NCBI GenBank assembly: GCA_966211675.1
Contig: CBIHPK010000002.1
Location: 1-64,000, forward strand
Reading direction: 5' to 3'
Origin: SCUS01 sp966211675
GTDB taxonomy: Bacteria > Myxococcota_A > Polyangia > Polyangiales > Ga0077539
Length of the DNA stretch: 64,000 nt
Shown: piece by piece, positions 46,374 through 55,529 of the stretch
Layout of the letters: each line of letters begins with the position of its first letter
Numbering within the stretch: the first letter of the stretch is position 1
Notes under the pieces: generated by a model
The model's input: the letters and a program-made list of their open reading frames with translations, nothing else
Database searches by the model: none
Told to the model about the DNA's origin: nothing
Program-made: the position numbers and the translations under genes

Positions 46374-48194
46374 GTGAGCACGACGGACGAAAAGGGACAC
46401 GACAGCGATCCGCTCATCGGCCAGAACATCGCCGAAAACCGCTACAAGATCGTCAAGATCATCGGCGAGGGGGGGATGGGCAAGGTGTACCTCGGCGAGC
46501 AGAAGCTCGGCGACCGCGTACGCCCGGTGGCCATCAAGACGCTGCAGCCCGACCTCGCGGGTGACCCGCAGATCGTGGCGCGCTTCCACCGCGAGGCCGG
46601 CACCGTCTCGCTGCTCGACCACCCCAACACCATCAAGTTCTACGAGTCGGGGGAGCTCCCGGGCGGCAAGCTCTTCGTGGCCATGGAGTTCATCCAGGGC
46701 GAGAGCCTCGCGCACAGCATCGCCCGGGGCCCGCTCGCGCCGCAGCGCATCGAGCACGTCCTGCAGCAGGTGTGCGGCTCGCTCGCCGAGGCCCACGAGC
46801 ACGGCATCGTGCACCGCGACCTGAAGCCCGAGAACATCATCCTCACGCAGAAGGGCTCCAAGGGAGACTTCGTGAAGGTGCTGGATTTCGGCATCGCCAA
46901 GCGCGACGAGTCCTCCGACGCGCAGGACGCCAAGCTTACCCGGCAAGGTATGGTGCTCGGCACGCCGCCGTACATGTCCCCGGAGCAGTTCACGGCCCAG
47001 CCGCTGCGCGCCACCAGCGACGTGTACTCGCTCGGCATCGTCGTCTACGAGATGCTCACCGGGCAGCTGCCCTTCGTGGCGAGCACGCCGTGGGAGTGGG
47101 CGACCAAGCACCTCACCGCGGCGCCGGTCCCCTTCGAGATGCACTCCAACGGGTCGACCATCCTCCCGCGCCACAAGGCCGCCGTGATGCGCGCCCTGGC
47201 CAAGGACCCATCGCAGCGCCCGCAGAACGTCATCGACTTCCTGAAGGAGTTCACCGGCGACACCGGCGCGAGCGCCGACTGGGCGGTCTCGACCAACCAG
47301 GGGCACTCCTCGGGTCCGCAGGGTCAGCAGATCCCGCCGACTGCGATGGTCCCGCAGCACCCGTCGCACCCGGGATCCAACCCGGGGATGCAGCAGCACC
47401 CGTCGCACCCGGGCTCGCACCCGAGCGGTCCGGGCGTGCCGCAGACCATGGCGGTCAACTACCCCACGCCAACACCCTTCAACCCCTCGTCCAACCCCAA
47501 CTTCGGTCAGCCCTCCAACCAGGGCTTCACCCCGGCGCCCTCCAACGCGGGCTTCAACCCCGTGCAGCCGCCGCCGTCCAACCCCGGGTTCCAGCCGGTC
47601 TCGGGCCAGGGCTACAACCCCTACGCCTCTCAGCAGGGCGGCTACAACTCGCAGCCCGGCGGCTACAACGCGCAGCCCGGCCAGCGCCCGAGCGGCGGCA
47701 GCGGCAAGATCATCGCCGGCGTCGTCGCCCTGGTGGTCATCGTCGGCGGCGTCGCGGCCTTCGCTCTCTCCGGCAACGACGATCCCCCTGCCAACAACAC
47801 CACCCCCCCGGTCGCCACCACGCCGGTCCCCACGGCCCCCGTCGGCGTGCAGACCCCGGTGGTCCCGGTGCAGAACCAGGTGCCCACCAACGGCATCCAG
47901 CCGATCCCGTCGCCCAACAACCCCAGCATCCAGCCGGTGCCCGCGCCCAACAACGGCAACGACATCCAGCCGATGCCCACCCCCGGCAACACCATCCAGC
48001 CGGTGCCGACGCCCACCGCGCCCCCGCAGGTCATCCGCCGCCCGTCGAGCCCCTGCGGTCGCGAGTCCAGCATCGACGACCTCATCATCAACGGCCGGTG
48101 CTCGCAGGCGCAGTCGCTCTTCCGCTCGCTCCGCTCGGCGGGGTGTCGCGTGAGCGCCTCCGACCACTTCGGCACCGCCTGCGCCGCGCCCTGA
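46374..48194 (+). CDS. Ser/Thr protein kinase with Pro/Asn-rich region and extracytoplasmic tail
   Basis: 606 residues, GTG start. Kinase domain residues 20-300: IGEGGMGKVYLG (P-loop), VAIKTL (Lys), HRDLKPENII (catalytic loop), DFGIAK (Mg), GTPPYMSPEQ (P+1) and SDVYSLGIVVYEML. A 145-residue linker rich in Pro/Asn/Gly with repeats of PSHPGS and GGYN follows, then TM helix KIIAGVVALVVIVGGVAAFALSG at about 443 and a periplasmic tail rich in PxPNN repeats ending in a small Cys-containing domain (SPCGRES...CSQAQSLFRSLRSAGC). A eukaryote-like sensor kinase; ligand and target unknown. Confidence 0.9.
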   Translation: MSTTDEKGHDSDPLIGQNIAENRYKIVKIIGEGGMGKVYLGEQKLGDRVRPVAIKTLQPDLAGDPQIVARFHREAGTVSLLDHPNTIKFYESGELPGGKLFVAMEFIQGESLAHSIARGPLAPQRIEHVLQQVCGSLAEAHEHGIVHRDLKPENIILTQKGSKGDFVKVLDFGIAKRDESSDAQDAKLTRQGMVLGTPPYMSPEQFTAQPLRATSDVYSLGIVVYEMLTGQLPFVASTPWEWATKHLTAAPVPFEMHSNGSTILPRHKAAVMRALAKDPSQRPQNVIDFLKEFTGDTGASADWAVSTNQGHSSGPQGQQIPPTAMVPQHPSHPGSNPGMQQHPSHPGSHPSGPGVPQTMAVNYPTPTPFNPSSNPNFGQPSNQGFTPAPSNAGFNPVQPPPSNPGFQPVSGQGYNPYASQQGGYNSQPGGYNAQPGQRPSGGSGKIIAGVVALVVIVGGVAAFALSGNDDPPANNTTPPVATTPVPTAPVGVQTPVVPVQNQVPTNGIQPIPSPNNPSIQPVPAPNNGNDIQPMPTPGNTIQPVPTPTAPPQVIRRPSSPCGRESSIDDLIINGRCSQAQSLFRSLRSAGCRVSASDHFGTACAAP

Positions 48195-48515
48195 TCTCCG
48201 ACCTCCCCCGACGCCACACCCCCACCGCCCCCGGCAAGCTCTTGCGTCGCGATGCGAACAGGATCATGGTCCCTACCGGTTCGCCGAACGAATGCTCCAG
48301 CAAGAGACTTCATCGTTGCGTACCGGGTTCCGCCAACCAGAGGCTCCGAGACCCATGAACGGTTCACACACCTGCGCGCATGGAAGCGCCTTGCTGCTTG
48401 AGCCCGAAGTCTCCCCTCGGCGGGCCCCGACGCCTCCATCGCGCAGGGTGCGCGGTGCATCGAGGCACTCCCGCCGCGCCGCAGCGGCCGGGATCTTGAG
48501 GACATAGCGACCTTC
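48195..48515 (+). other. 321-bp intergenic region, no gene recognised
   Basis: Between the kinase and the small protein. The stretch 48240-48380 is visibly less GC-rich than coding DNA here. It contains a perfect 5-1-5 dyad GTTCGCCGAAC at 48279-48289 of unknown significance. An open frame at 48292-48507 has no credible protein character. I see no tRNA, repeat or clear promoter; it probably holds the leader of the next small gene. Confidence 0.4.
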
Positions 48516-48767
48516 ATGGGCATCAGTCCCTCGACTCGGTTGTCGTGGTCGGAAATCTGCTCCAATCGGAGCTTCCGGGGCCGCTGGGTGGCGCTGGACG
48601 ACTGTCGCTACGATGAGCGCTCCAGCCAGCCCGCGGAGGGCACCGTCATCGACGCCGATGACGACCTCGGAGCGCTCTGCAACCGCATGAAGCAGGAGCA
48701 GCGTCGCAGCTGTGCGATCCTGTTCTGCGAGGGCCTCTCGGGCATCCGCACCTTCTTCAAGCACTGA
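48516..48767 (+). CDS. Small protein resembling DUF5678
   Basis: 83 residues. The core FRGRWVALDDCRYDERS...EGTVIDADDDLGALCNRM...SCAILFCE has the pattern 'gkWVAL.. geVv..gkDl..l', seen in short DUF5678-type proteins, with a C-terminal Phe-Phe-Lys-His. It is too short for further inference. No good SD; a downstream start is possible. Function unknown. Confidence 0.5.
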   Translation: MGISPSTRLSWSEICSNRSFRGRWVALDDCRYDERSSQPAEGTVIDADDDLGALCNRMKQEQRRSCAILFCEGLSGIRTFFKH

Positions 48768-48776
48768 CCCCGACCC

Positions 48777-48795
48777 GGAGGGGATCTTCCCCTTC
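48777..48795. terminator. Hairpin between convergent genes
   Basis: An 8-bp stem (48777-48784 with 48788-48795, including one G-T pair) around a TCT loop lies between two convergent genes that end at 48767 and 48810. There is no T run on either side, so a bidirectional rho-independent terminator is only possible, not clear. Confidence 0.4.
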
Positions 48796-48809
48796 GAGGA
48801 GCGAGGGCG

Positions 48810-49142
48810 CTACCGCGGCGGCTTGATCGCTGCGGACAGGCGCGTCCGCACCTCGTCCGCCGTCAGCCCCACGACCCGCAGACGCTTGCTCCGGTTGGCG
48901 CTCCCGGCCACCACCGAGACGTCGCGCTTCGGCACCCCCAGCGCCTTCGCCAGCAGCGCCACCAGCGCCGCGTTGGCCTCGCCCTCCACCGGCGGCGCCG
49001 TGAGCGCGACCCGCAGCGCCCCCTCTCGCACGCCCTCGATCGCCTCTCGCGACGACCTCGGCTGCGCCCGCACCGCGAAGCTCACCGACCCCTCCTCGGC
49101 CCCGAGGAGCAGCGCCGCCACCGGGTCGACCGCGTCGCTCAC
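48810..49142 (-). CDS. DUF167 (YggU) family protein
   Basis: 110 residues, GTG start overlapping the upstream methyltransferase stop (GTGA). SFAVRAQPRSSREAIEGV, LRVALTAPPVEGEANAALVALLAKALGVPKRDVSVVAGSANRSKRLRV are the complete DUF167 signature. The family has a small alpha/beta fold and no settled function. Last of five coupled genes. Confidence 0.85.
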   Translation of the reverse strand: MSDAVDPVAALLLGAEEGSVSFAVRAQPRSSREAIEGVREGALRVALTAPPVEGEANAALVALLAKALGVPKRDVSVVAGSANRSKRLRVVGLTADEVRTRLSAAIKPPR

Positions 49143-49945
49143 CGCGGCTCCTCCAGCGCCACGGCCTCGACGATCTGCTGCCCGTCGTCGGGACCGAGCG
49201 GCTGTCCGGTGAAGGTGCCGAGGCGGCGAGCGAGGCGCAGGCCTCCGAGGGTGAGCAGCGCGCGGAGCTCGTTGGGGAAGATCTGCCGCTGCGTGAGCAG
49301 GGTCTCGTGCGCGGGGGACCCGTCCTGCGGCTCGAAGCGGATGGTCACGTGCTGCACCTGCTTGATCGGGTCGTAGCGGAAGCGCTCGGTGTAGCGCACG
49401 CGGACGCCCAGCGTGGGGTGCTTGATGGGACGGCCGACGTAGGCGCGGTCCGGGTCGCGGGCGAGCTCCGAGGGGGAGGGGACGCGCACGTCGAAGATGA
49501 AGCGCCCGCCGGGCGCGAGGTGCGCCCGCACACAGCGGAAGCAGGCGGCGATCTCGTCGGGCTCGTAGAGGTGCAGCAGCGCGTTGAAGGGCGCCGTGAT
49601 CAGCGGAAAGGTGCGGCCGAGGTCGAAGCGGCGCATGTCGCCCCGGCGCAGCGAGAGCCTCCCCCGGGGGACGCCCTTGCGCTTCGCCGTCTCCCGGGCC
49701 TGCGCCAGCATCGCGGCGTTGAGGTCGAGGCCCAGCACCTCCGCGCCGTCGAGCGCCGTCGGGATCGCCACGCGCCCGCTCCCCACGCCCAGCTCCAGCA
49801 CCGGGGCTCCGCAGCGGCGCGCGGCGTCGCGGTAGAAGGCCACGTCCTCCGCGCGGCGGGCATACGTGTGGTCGTAATACGCCGCGTCGTCGTAGTGCTC
49901 CCGAGAGCCTCGCTCCAGCGGGTCGGAGCCGTCGCGGCGGATCAT
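49139..49945 (-). CDS. SAM-dependent methyltransferase (class I)
   Basis: 268 residues. SAM motif I VLELGVGSGRVAIPTA, acidic motif VLGLDLN, DMRRFDLGRTFPLITAPFNALLHL and APGGRFIFDVRVP (motif III region) are visible. The substrate domain (about 150-268) is beta-rich and ends QIVEAVALEEPR. Substrate unknown. ATGA overlap with the membrane protein gene upstream. Confidence 0.8.
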   Translation of the reverse strand: MIRRDGSDPLERGSREHYDDAAYYDHTYARRAEDVAFYRDAARRCGAPVLELGVGSGRVAIPTALDGAEVLGLDLNAAMLAQARETAKRKGVPRGRLSLRRGDMRRFDLGRTFPLITAPFNALLHLYEPDEIAACFRCVRAHLAPGGRFIFDVRVPSPSELARDPDRAYVGRPIKHPTLGVRVRYTERFRYDPIKQVQHVTIRFEPQDGSPAHETLLTQRQIFPNELRALLTLGGLRLARRLGTFTGQPLGPDDGQQIVEAVALEEPR

Positions 49946-50556
49946 CGCGCGCCCCCCGCATCGGGCGCGGGCGTGTTGGTGGTCGCGGTCCACTCGGCGA
50001 CCTTCCAGGCGCCGTCGAGGAGCACCAGCACCAGGCGCTGTCCACGGCGGCTCTCCACCATCCGCGCGTCGTCGGGGGAGGGGCCCGTGGCGTGCGCCTC
50101 GCCCAGCACCAGCCGCCGAGCGAGGCCGTCGCTCGCGGGCGGGAGCTCCGTCACCGTCACCCGCTCCAGCCGGTAGCGCGACGCCTCGCGAAAGACCCGC
50201 ACCCGGCGGAAGAGCTCGGCGTGCTCCGGCGGCAGCTCGGCCCCCGCTCGCTCGTCCCGACGGCACCGGGCCAGCGTCTCGCCCGTCGCCAGCGCCGCCG
50301 CGTCGACGTAGTGCGCCCGCCAGAAGGCCCGCAGGAAGCGCTCGGCCACCGCGCCCGGCGATCCCGGCGCGTACGCGTGCTCGTCGTCCACCGCCGGGGG
50401 CGGCTCTCCCGCGACCCTCGCCGCCGGGGCCTCCTCGTGCGCCCGCTCGGCCACCGCCGACGGAGCCGGCGGGCGCGTCAGCAGCAGCACCGCGCCCAGC
50501 GCCGCCACCGTGGATACGCCCGCCATCGCCATCACCCGCGTCTGCTTCGCGCTCAC
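49942..50556 (-). CDS. Unknown single-pass membrane protein
   Basis: 204 residues from GTG 50556, overlapping the HAD stop (GTGA). A short basic start, TM helix MAMAGVSTVAALGAVLLLT, an Ala/Pro linker and a C-terminal domain of about 110 residues (AERFLRAFWRAHYVDAAALATGETLARCRRD ... GQRLVLVLLDGAWKVAEW) that resembles an SnoaL/NTF2-like conjugated fold. No family recognised. Confidence 0.55.
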   Translation of the reverse strand: MSAKQTRVMAMAGVSTVAALGAVLLLTRPPAPSAVAERAHEEAPAARVAGEPPPAVDDEHAYAPGSPGAVAERFLRAFWRAHYVDAAALATGETLARCRRDERAGAELPPEHAELFRRVRVFREASRYRLERVTVTELPPASDGLARRLVLGEAHATGPSPDDARMVESRRGQRLVLVLLDGAWKVAEWTATTNTPAPDAGGAR

Positions 50557-51365
50557 TCCAGCCGCCCCGCGCGCAGCGCCGCCACCACCTCCGCGAAGCC
50601 ATCGGGGCCATCGCCCTCGGTCGCGTAGGCGGGCCACGAGGTCATCCGTCCCCCGAAGCGCCGCACCCCCGCGACGCCCACGGAGAGGGCCATCGCGCCG
50701 AAGGGCCCCGCGTCGTTGGGGCTGTCGCCCACGTAGACCCAGCGCTCGTCGAGCGCGCCCGCGTCCAGGCCCAGCGCCCCGAGCGCGGCCCGCAGGCCCG
50801 CGACCTTGTCCGCCCGGCGGTAGCTCACGTGCATGTGGATGCTGCTGGTCACGCCCTCGAGCCCCGCGTCACGCACCATCGCCAGCGCCTCTCGCACCTC
50901 TGCCGGGTCGACGGTCACGCGCTCGCCGATGTCCAGGGCCACGTCCGTCACCCTCGCCGCCGCGTCCTCGACCACGCGCAGCGACGGGAGCCGATGGACG
51001 ATCCCTCGAACGCACTCCGCCACCCTTCGCATGCCCTCGTCGCGCACCTCGTCCGGCTCCATGAACGCCACGCGCAGCCCGCGGTCTTCCCGCAGCACGT
51101 ACGCCCCGCCGTTCTCCGTGACCACCGCGCGCACCGGGAGCACCCTCGCCAGCACCGATCCCCAGCCCAGCGAGCGGCCGGTGGCCAGAACGCAGGGCAG
51201 GCCCAGCGAGCGCACCTCCTCCAGCGCGGCCATCACCCCCGCGGTGAGCTCGCCGTGGCGGGTGAGCGTGTCGTCGATGTCCGACGCGACGCCCACCACG
51301 GAGCGCCACCGGTCAGCGGGCACCGCGGCCAGCGGGAGGCAGCGCTCGTCGCCGCCGGGGCTCAT
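50553..51365 (-). CDS. HAD-superfamily phosphatase (Cof/MPGP-like)
   Basis: 270 residues from ATG 51365, inside the stop of the rRNA methyltransferase gene. HAD motif I ASDIDDTLT, motif II ATGRS, motif III Lys in RRADKVAGLRAAL, motif IV VGDSPNDAG; the inserted cap domain is of type C2 as in Cof-like hydrolases, mannosyl-3-phosphoglycerate phosphatase and phosphoglycolate phosphatases. The substrate is a sugar phosphate or similar. Confidence 0.82.
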   Translation of the reverse strand: MSPGGDERCLPLAAVPADRWRSVVGVASDIDDTLTRHGELTAGVMAALEEVRSLGLPCVLATGRSLGWGSVLARVLPVRAVVTENGGAYVLREDRGLRVAFMEPDEVRDEGMRRVAECVRGIVHRLPSLRVVEDAAARVTDVALDIGERVTVDPAEVREALAMVRDAGLEGVTSSIHMHVSYRRADKVAGLRAALGALGLDAGALDERWVYVGDSPNDAGPFGAMALSVGVAGVRRFGGRMTSWPAYATEGDGPDGFAEVVAALRAGRLE

Positions 51366-52564
51366 GTGATCCGCAGCGTGGCGCACTTCAGGTAGCGCCC
51401 CTCGGCGAAGGCCAGCGGCGTCGGGTGATCGCTCGCCGCGCCGTCGAGCCGCAGCATCACCGCGTCACGGCCCGCGTCGCGCACGCCCGCCAGCACCGCG
51501 CGGATGAACTCCTCGGGCGTCACGTGCCCCGAGCACGAGCAGGTCACCATCACCCCGCCGGTGGTCACCCGCCGCGCCGCCTCGGAGTTGACCTTGCGGT
51601 AGTGCCGCAGCGCCCCCTCGACCTCGCGCGCGTTGCTCGCCAGCTTCGGCGGGTCGCAGATCACCAGGTCGAAGCGCTCGTTCTTCTGGTCGAGGGCGAC
51701 CGCCACCTTGAGGGCGTCGCCGCGCTCGAAGCGCACCACGCCGCCCACGCCGTTGGCCTCCGCCGCCGCGGTCGCCGCCGCGATCGCCCCGGCCGCGCTG
51801 TCGACGCCGAGCACCTCCGCCGCCCCGCCCCGCGCCGCCGCCATGGAGAAGCCGCCCAGGTAGCAGAACAGGTCGAGCACCCGCCGCCCGGAGGCCATCG
51901 CGGCCACCCGGGCGCGGTTGTCCCGCTGGTCGAAGAAGTAGCCCGTCTTCTGCCCGGAGCCCGCACGGCCCGGCGCCGGGAGCGACCAGGTGTTACCCCC
52001 CTCGGTAAAGGTCAGCGCCTCCGCGTCGTCGCCCAGCAGGATGCCCTCGCGGGGGGTGATCCCCTCCAGGGTCTGGTGCTTCGGGGACGACACCTCGAAG
52101 ACCCGCTTCGCCCCGGTGACCTGGCGCAGCGCCTCGGCGATGGCCGCCTCGCGGCGCTTCATCCCGACGGTCAGGAGCTGCACCACCACGCTGTCGCCGA
52201 AGACGTCCGCGATGAGCCCGGCGAGCCCGTCGCCCTCGGCGTTGACCAGCCGGTAGCCGTCGGTCCCCGGCGCGGGAAGGTTCAGGAGCGAGCGACGCCA
52301 GCCGGCCGCCTCGGCGATGCGCTTGTGAAGCCATCGCTCGTCGAGCTCCGCGGAGACGTCGCGGGTGAGCACCCGCACCGGGATGGCGCTCGAGGGCGAC
52401 CAGTAGCCCCGACCCAGGGGGTTGCCTCGCGGGTCGCGCACGATCACGTCGTCGCCGGGCGCGGGCTCGCCCTCCACCCGGCCGACGGCCTGGGCGTACA
52501 CCCACGGGTGCCCGAGCCAGACCGGCTGCACGTGTCCAGGGCGGAGATGAACGGTCGCGACCAT
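51362..52564 (-). CDS. RlmI-like 23S rRNA cytosine C5 methyltransferase
   Basis: 400 residues from ATG 52564. N-terminal PUA domain (HPWVYAQAVGRVEGEPAPGDDVIV), then EEHD domain and a Rossmann methyltransferase with LDLFCYLGGFSMAAARGGA (motif I), GVDSAAGAI, RGDALKVAVALDQ, CDPPKLA (catalytic NPP/DPP motif) and TCSCSGHV with the conserved Cys. RlmI methylates C1962 of 23S rRNA in E. coli. It heads a five-gene coupled operon. Confidence 0.85.
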   Translation of the reverse strand: MVATVHLRPGHVQPVWLGHPWVYAQAVGRVEGEPAPGDDVIVRDPRGNPLGRGYWSPSSAIPVRVLTRDVSAELDERWLHKRIAEAAGWRRSLLNLPAPGTDGYRLVNAEGDGLAGLIADVFGDSVVVQLLTVGMKRREAAIAEALRQVTGAKRVFEVSSPKHQTLEGITPREGILLGDDAEALTFTEGGNTWSLPAPGRAGSGQKTGYFFDQRDNRARVAAMASGRRVLDLFCYLGGFSMAAARGGAAEVLGVDSAAGAIAAATAAAEANGVGGVVRFERGDALKVAVALDQKNERFDLVICDPPKLASNAREVEGALRHYRKVNSEAARRVTTGGVMVTCSCSGHVTPEEFIRAVLAGVRDAGRDAVMLRLDGAASDHPTPLAFAEGRYLKCATLRIT

Positions 52565-52664
52565 AGCGGGTTGTGTCCTCTGCGCGGCTCTACGCGATGC
52601 GACCCTCGCCGCGCAAGCCGCGAGGTTGTCCGGGCGGGCGCGCCGTGCAAAGGCTGCCGTTGCC

Positions 52665-53849
52665 GTGAGTGCGACCAGACCGAGGCCCGTGCCGGCCTTC
52701 AACCCGTGGCGGCGGCGCTTCCTCGCCCGGGTGCTCGGATCCATCGGGCTGATGCAGCTCCCCGCCGTGGTGCTGCTCTCGGCGGCGCTGCACCGGCTCA
52801 GCGGCGCCGGGCTCGTCGGGTGCGCCGCGGCCTCGCTGGTCCTGCACCTCGCGGGCGTCTCCGTGCTGGTCCACCGGCTGCGCTGGTGGATCGACGACGT
52901 CCGCATGCCGTGGTGGCGGGCGTGGCTGCTGGAGGTCCCCTATGCAGTGTACGCGAGCGGGTGCTTCCTCGCGGCGCCCGTCGCGTGGGCGGTGCTCCTC
53001 GGCGCAGGCGTCGCCGCGCTCGCGCATCATCCCGCGCCGCTGCTCCGCTGGCTCGGGCCGGTGTACGCGGTCGCGGGGCTGCTCAGCCTCTGGGGCAGCA
53101 CCGCGGGCAGGGCGTGGGCGAGGGTGACCCGGGTGGAGGTCCCGGTGGTCGGGCTGCCGGAGGCCTTCGACGGGTACCGCGTCGCCCACGTCTCGGACGT
53201 CCACTGCGGGCCCTATGTGCCGGGGTGGATGCTCGACCGATGGGCGAGGGCGGTGCGCTCGCTGAAGCCCGACCTCGTGGCCCTCACCGGCGACCTCATC
53301 ACCGTGGGAGACGGGTACCTCGACGACGTCACGGCCTTCGCGAGAGGCCTCGCCGCGAGGGACGGCGTGGTCGCGTGCATGGGCAACCACGACTACTTCC
53401 AGACCGTCGACGGGGTGGTGGAGGCGCTCGATCGGGCGGGCGTCACGCTGCTCCGCAACCGCGCCACGAGCGTCTCCCGAGGCGGCGCGACGCTGCACCT
53501 CGCCGGGGTCGACGACCGCTGGACCCACCGGGACGACGTCGACCTCGCGCTCCGCGGCATCCCCGAGGGGGAGCCCGTGGTGATGCTCGCCCACGACCCC
53601 TCCGGGTGGCCCGACATCGCCCGACGGGGCGTGGCGCTCACCCTGAGCGGGCACACCCACGGGGGGCAGTTCGGGCTGCCCGTGGGCTCGCGGCTCAACC
53701 TCGGCCGGCTCGCGTCGCGCTTCTCCGCGGGGCTCTTTCGAGACGGGGCGAGCGCCCTCTTCGTGAGCCGCGGCATCGGGACGACCGGCGTCCCGACGCG
53801 CGTCGGGATGGCCGCGGAGATCGCGCTGCTGGTGCTGCGCCGGGCCTGA
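52665..53849 (+). CDS. Membrane-anchored metallophosphoesterase (YkuE/YaeI-like)
   Basis: 394 residues from GTG 52665 (TTG 52626 would add 13). Four N-terminal hydrophobic segments (about 22-150) and a calcineurin-like C-domain with all metal motifs: SDVHCGPY, LTGDLITVGD, MGNHDYF, LAHDPSGWPD, and LSGHTHGGQ. Related proteins act on lipids such as UDP-diacylglucosamine or on phosphatidyl substrates at the membrane. Divergent from rlmI by 100 bp. Confidence 0.85.
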   Translation: MSATRPRPVPAFNPWRRRFLARVLGSIGLMQLPAVVLLSAALHRLSGAGLVGCAAASLVLHLAGVSVLVHRLRWWIDDVRMPWWRAWLLEVPYAVYASGCFLAAPVAWAVLLGAGVAALAHHPAPLLRWLGPVYAVAGLLSLWGSTAGRAWARVTRVEVPVVGLPEAFDGYRVAHVSDVHCGPYVPGWMLDRWARAVRSLKPDLVALTGDLITVGDGYLDDVTAFARGLAARDGVVACMGNHDYFQTVDGVVEALDRAGVTLLRNRATSVSRGGATLHLAGVDDRWTHRDDVDLALRGIPEGEPVVMLAHDPSGWPDIARRGVALTLSGHTHGGQFGLPVGSRLNLGRLASRFSAGLFRDGASALFVSRGIGTTGVPTRVGMAAEIALLVLRRA

Positions 53850-53908
53850 GCGCGGGCGCTCTCCCACGGAGTCACCTGTGATAGCCTGCGAGCTCGGCTG
53901 AAAAGCGC

Positions 53909-55519
53909 ATGAACGCCACGTCCGGCACAGCACCGCCCAAGGGGCGTGGAGACCCCTTCGGTCTCGTCGGAGCGAGGCTCGACTCCCGCTACGAGGTCGG
54001 CGAGGTCGTGGCGCAGGGCGGCTTCGGGGTCGTGTATCGCGCGCAGCACCGCGAGCTCCGCAAGCCCGTCGCCATCAAGGTGCTGAAGACCCCGGCGGAC
54101 TTCACCCCGAGGCAGCAGGCGGACTTCCTGCGGCGCTTCCAGGAGGAGGCGCGCACCGTCGCGCAGCTCGACCACCCGCACATCGTCCGGGTGCTCGACT
54201 TCGGCACCTCCATCATGCCCAGCGGCGCCCGCGCTCCGTGGATGGCGCTCGAGTGGCTCGAGGGCGTGACCCTGGAGTCGGACTTCGACGCGCGCATCCA
54301 GACCGGCTCCGGCGGGCGATCCCCGGCGGAGTGCGCGGCGCTGATGTTCCCGGTGATCGAGGCCGTCGGCGTGGCCCACGACGAGGGCGTCGTCCACCGC
54401 GACATCAAGCCCAGCAACCTGATGATCGTGACCGGGCGGCGCGGCGACCCGAGGCTGAAGCTGCTGGATTTCGGCATCGCCAAGGTGATGGCCCCGGAGG
54501 AGCGGCGCTCCGCCGACCGGGCGCTGACCCTCACCCAGGTGCAGGCCTTCTCCCCGGACTACGCCGCCCCGGAGCAGGTCAGCGGCACCCGCACCGGACC
54601 GTGGACGGACGTCCACTCGCTCGCCCTCCTGATGTCCGAGATGCTCACCGCGGCGGTCCCCTTCGAGGGCGCCGACTCCATGGAGATGTGCGCCAACGTG
54701 CTGGCCCCGAGGCGCCCCACGCCCGGTCGCTTCGGCGTCGACGTCGGGCCCTGGGAGGCGGTGCTCGCCAGGGCGCTCTCGCTCGATCCCACCAGCCGTT
54801 ACAGCAACGCGAGCGAGCTCCTCGACGCGCTGATGGACAACCTCCCGCCGGGCGTCAGCCCCAGCGAGGTGATGCGCATCTCCCAGACCGGCGCCCTCCG
54901 ACCGACCCCGACGCCCAACATCCCGACGCCCACCGACGGGATCAGTCCCCTCCAGAGCGCTCGCGTCGAGCAGCTCGCTCCCACCGCCCGGCCGCCCTCG
55001 ATGCTCGACCTGGGCCGCGCCCCGACCCTGCTCGCCGAGCCCGACCTGCGCACGGCGTCCACCAGCCCGCCCCCGTCGCCGGACTCCGGCTCCTTCCTGC
55101 CCCCATCGTCCCAGCAGGGCATCCCCACGGAGCCCATCGCTCGCCCTCGCTCCTTCGTGGCTCCGCTGCTCGTCGTGATCGGGCTCTTCTTCGGCGGCCT
55201 CGTCGCCTCCGCGGTGGTCCTGCTGCTGCGCCCGGCTCCGGCGACCGTCGCCCTCTCGAACCATCCCCACGCCTCGCCCCCGCGCCTCCTCCCTCCCGCC
55301 GTCGTCGCCGTCGCTCCGCGGCCGGTGGTGCCTGCCGCCCCGGCGCAGGTCGACGCCTCCGCGGCCGTCCCCGTGATCGTCGATGCCTCCGCCGTCGACG
55401 CTCCGGCGCTCGTCGATGCCTCCGCGGCCGAGGAGTCACCCCGGCACCGATCGTCCCATCACCGCTCGCGCCACGGCCACCGCCACCATCACCACCGCTC
55501 GCGCGTCCCCGCGGAGTGA
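53909..55519 (+). CDS. Ser/Thr protein kinase with His-rich C-terminus
   Basis: 536 residues. Kinase domain 22-300: VAQGGFGVVYRA, VAIKVLK, HRDIKPSNLMI, LDFGIAKVM, YAAPEQVSG, DVHSLALLMSEML. The DFG and HRD residues are intact. A Pro/Ser linker with PTPTPNIPTPTD, a TM helix LLVVIGLFFGGLVASAVVLLL at about 415 and a periplasmic tail with repeats VDASAVDAPALVDASA and a final histidine-rich run HRHHHHRSR. The His-rich end may bind metal. An 8-mer GTGATAGC lies 24 nt before the ATG. Confidence 0.9.
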   Translation: MNATSGTAPPKGRGDPFGLVGARLDSRYEVGEVVAQGGFGVVYRAQHRELRKPVAIKVLKTPADFTPRQQADFLRRFQEEARTVAQLDHPHIVRVLDFGTSIMPSGARAPWMALEWLEGVTLESDFDARIQTGSGGRSPAECAALMFPVIEAVGVAHDEGVVHRDIKPSNLMIVTGRRGDPRLKLLDFGIAKVMAPEERRSADRALTLTQVQAFSPDYAAPEQVSGTRTGPWTDVHSLALLMSEMLTAAVPFEGADSMEMCANVLAPRRPTPGRFGVDVGPWEAVLARALSLDPTSRYSNASELLDALMDNLPPGVSPSEVMRISQTGALRPTPTPNIPTPTDGISPLQSARVEQLAPTARPPSMLDLGRAPTLLAEPDLRTASTSPPPSPDSGSFLPPSSQQGIPTEPIARPRSFVAPLLVVIGLFFGGLVASAVVLLLRPAPATVALSNHPHASPPRLLPPAVVAVAPRPVVPAAPAQVDASAAVPVIVDASAVDAPALVDASAAEESPRHRSSHHRSRHGHRHHHHRSRVPAE

Positions 55520-55529
55520 GCGCGCGCGC

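Noticed and set aside
48292..48507. 71-residue ORF in the long intergenic region
   Set aside because: Composition is Arg/Ser/Pro-rich, without conserved pattern or SD; considered noncoding.
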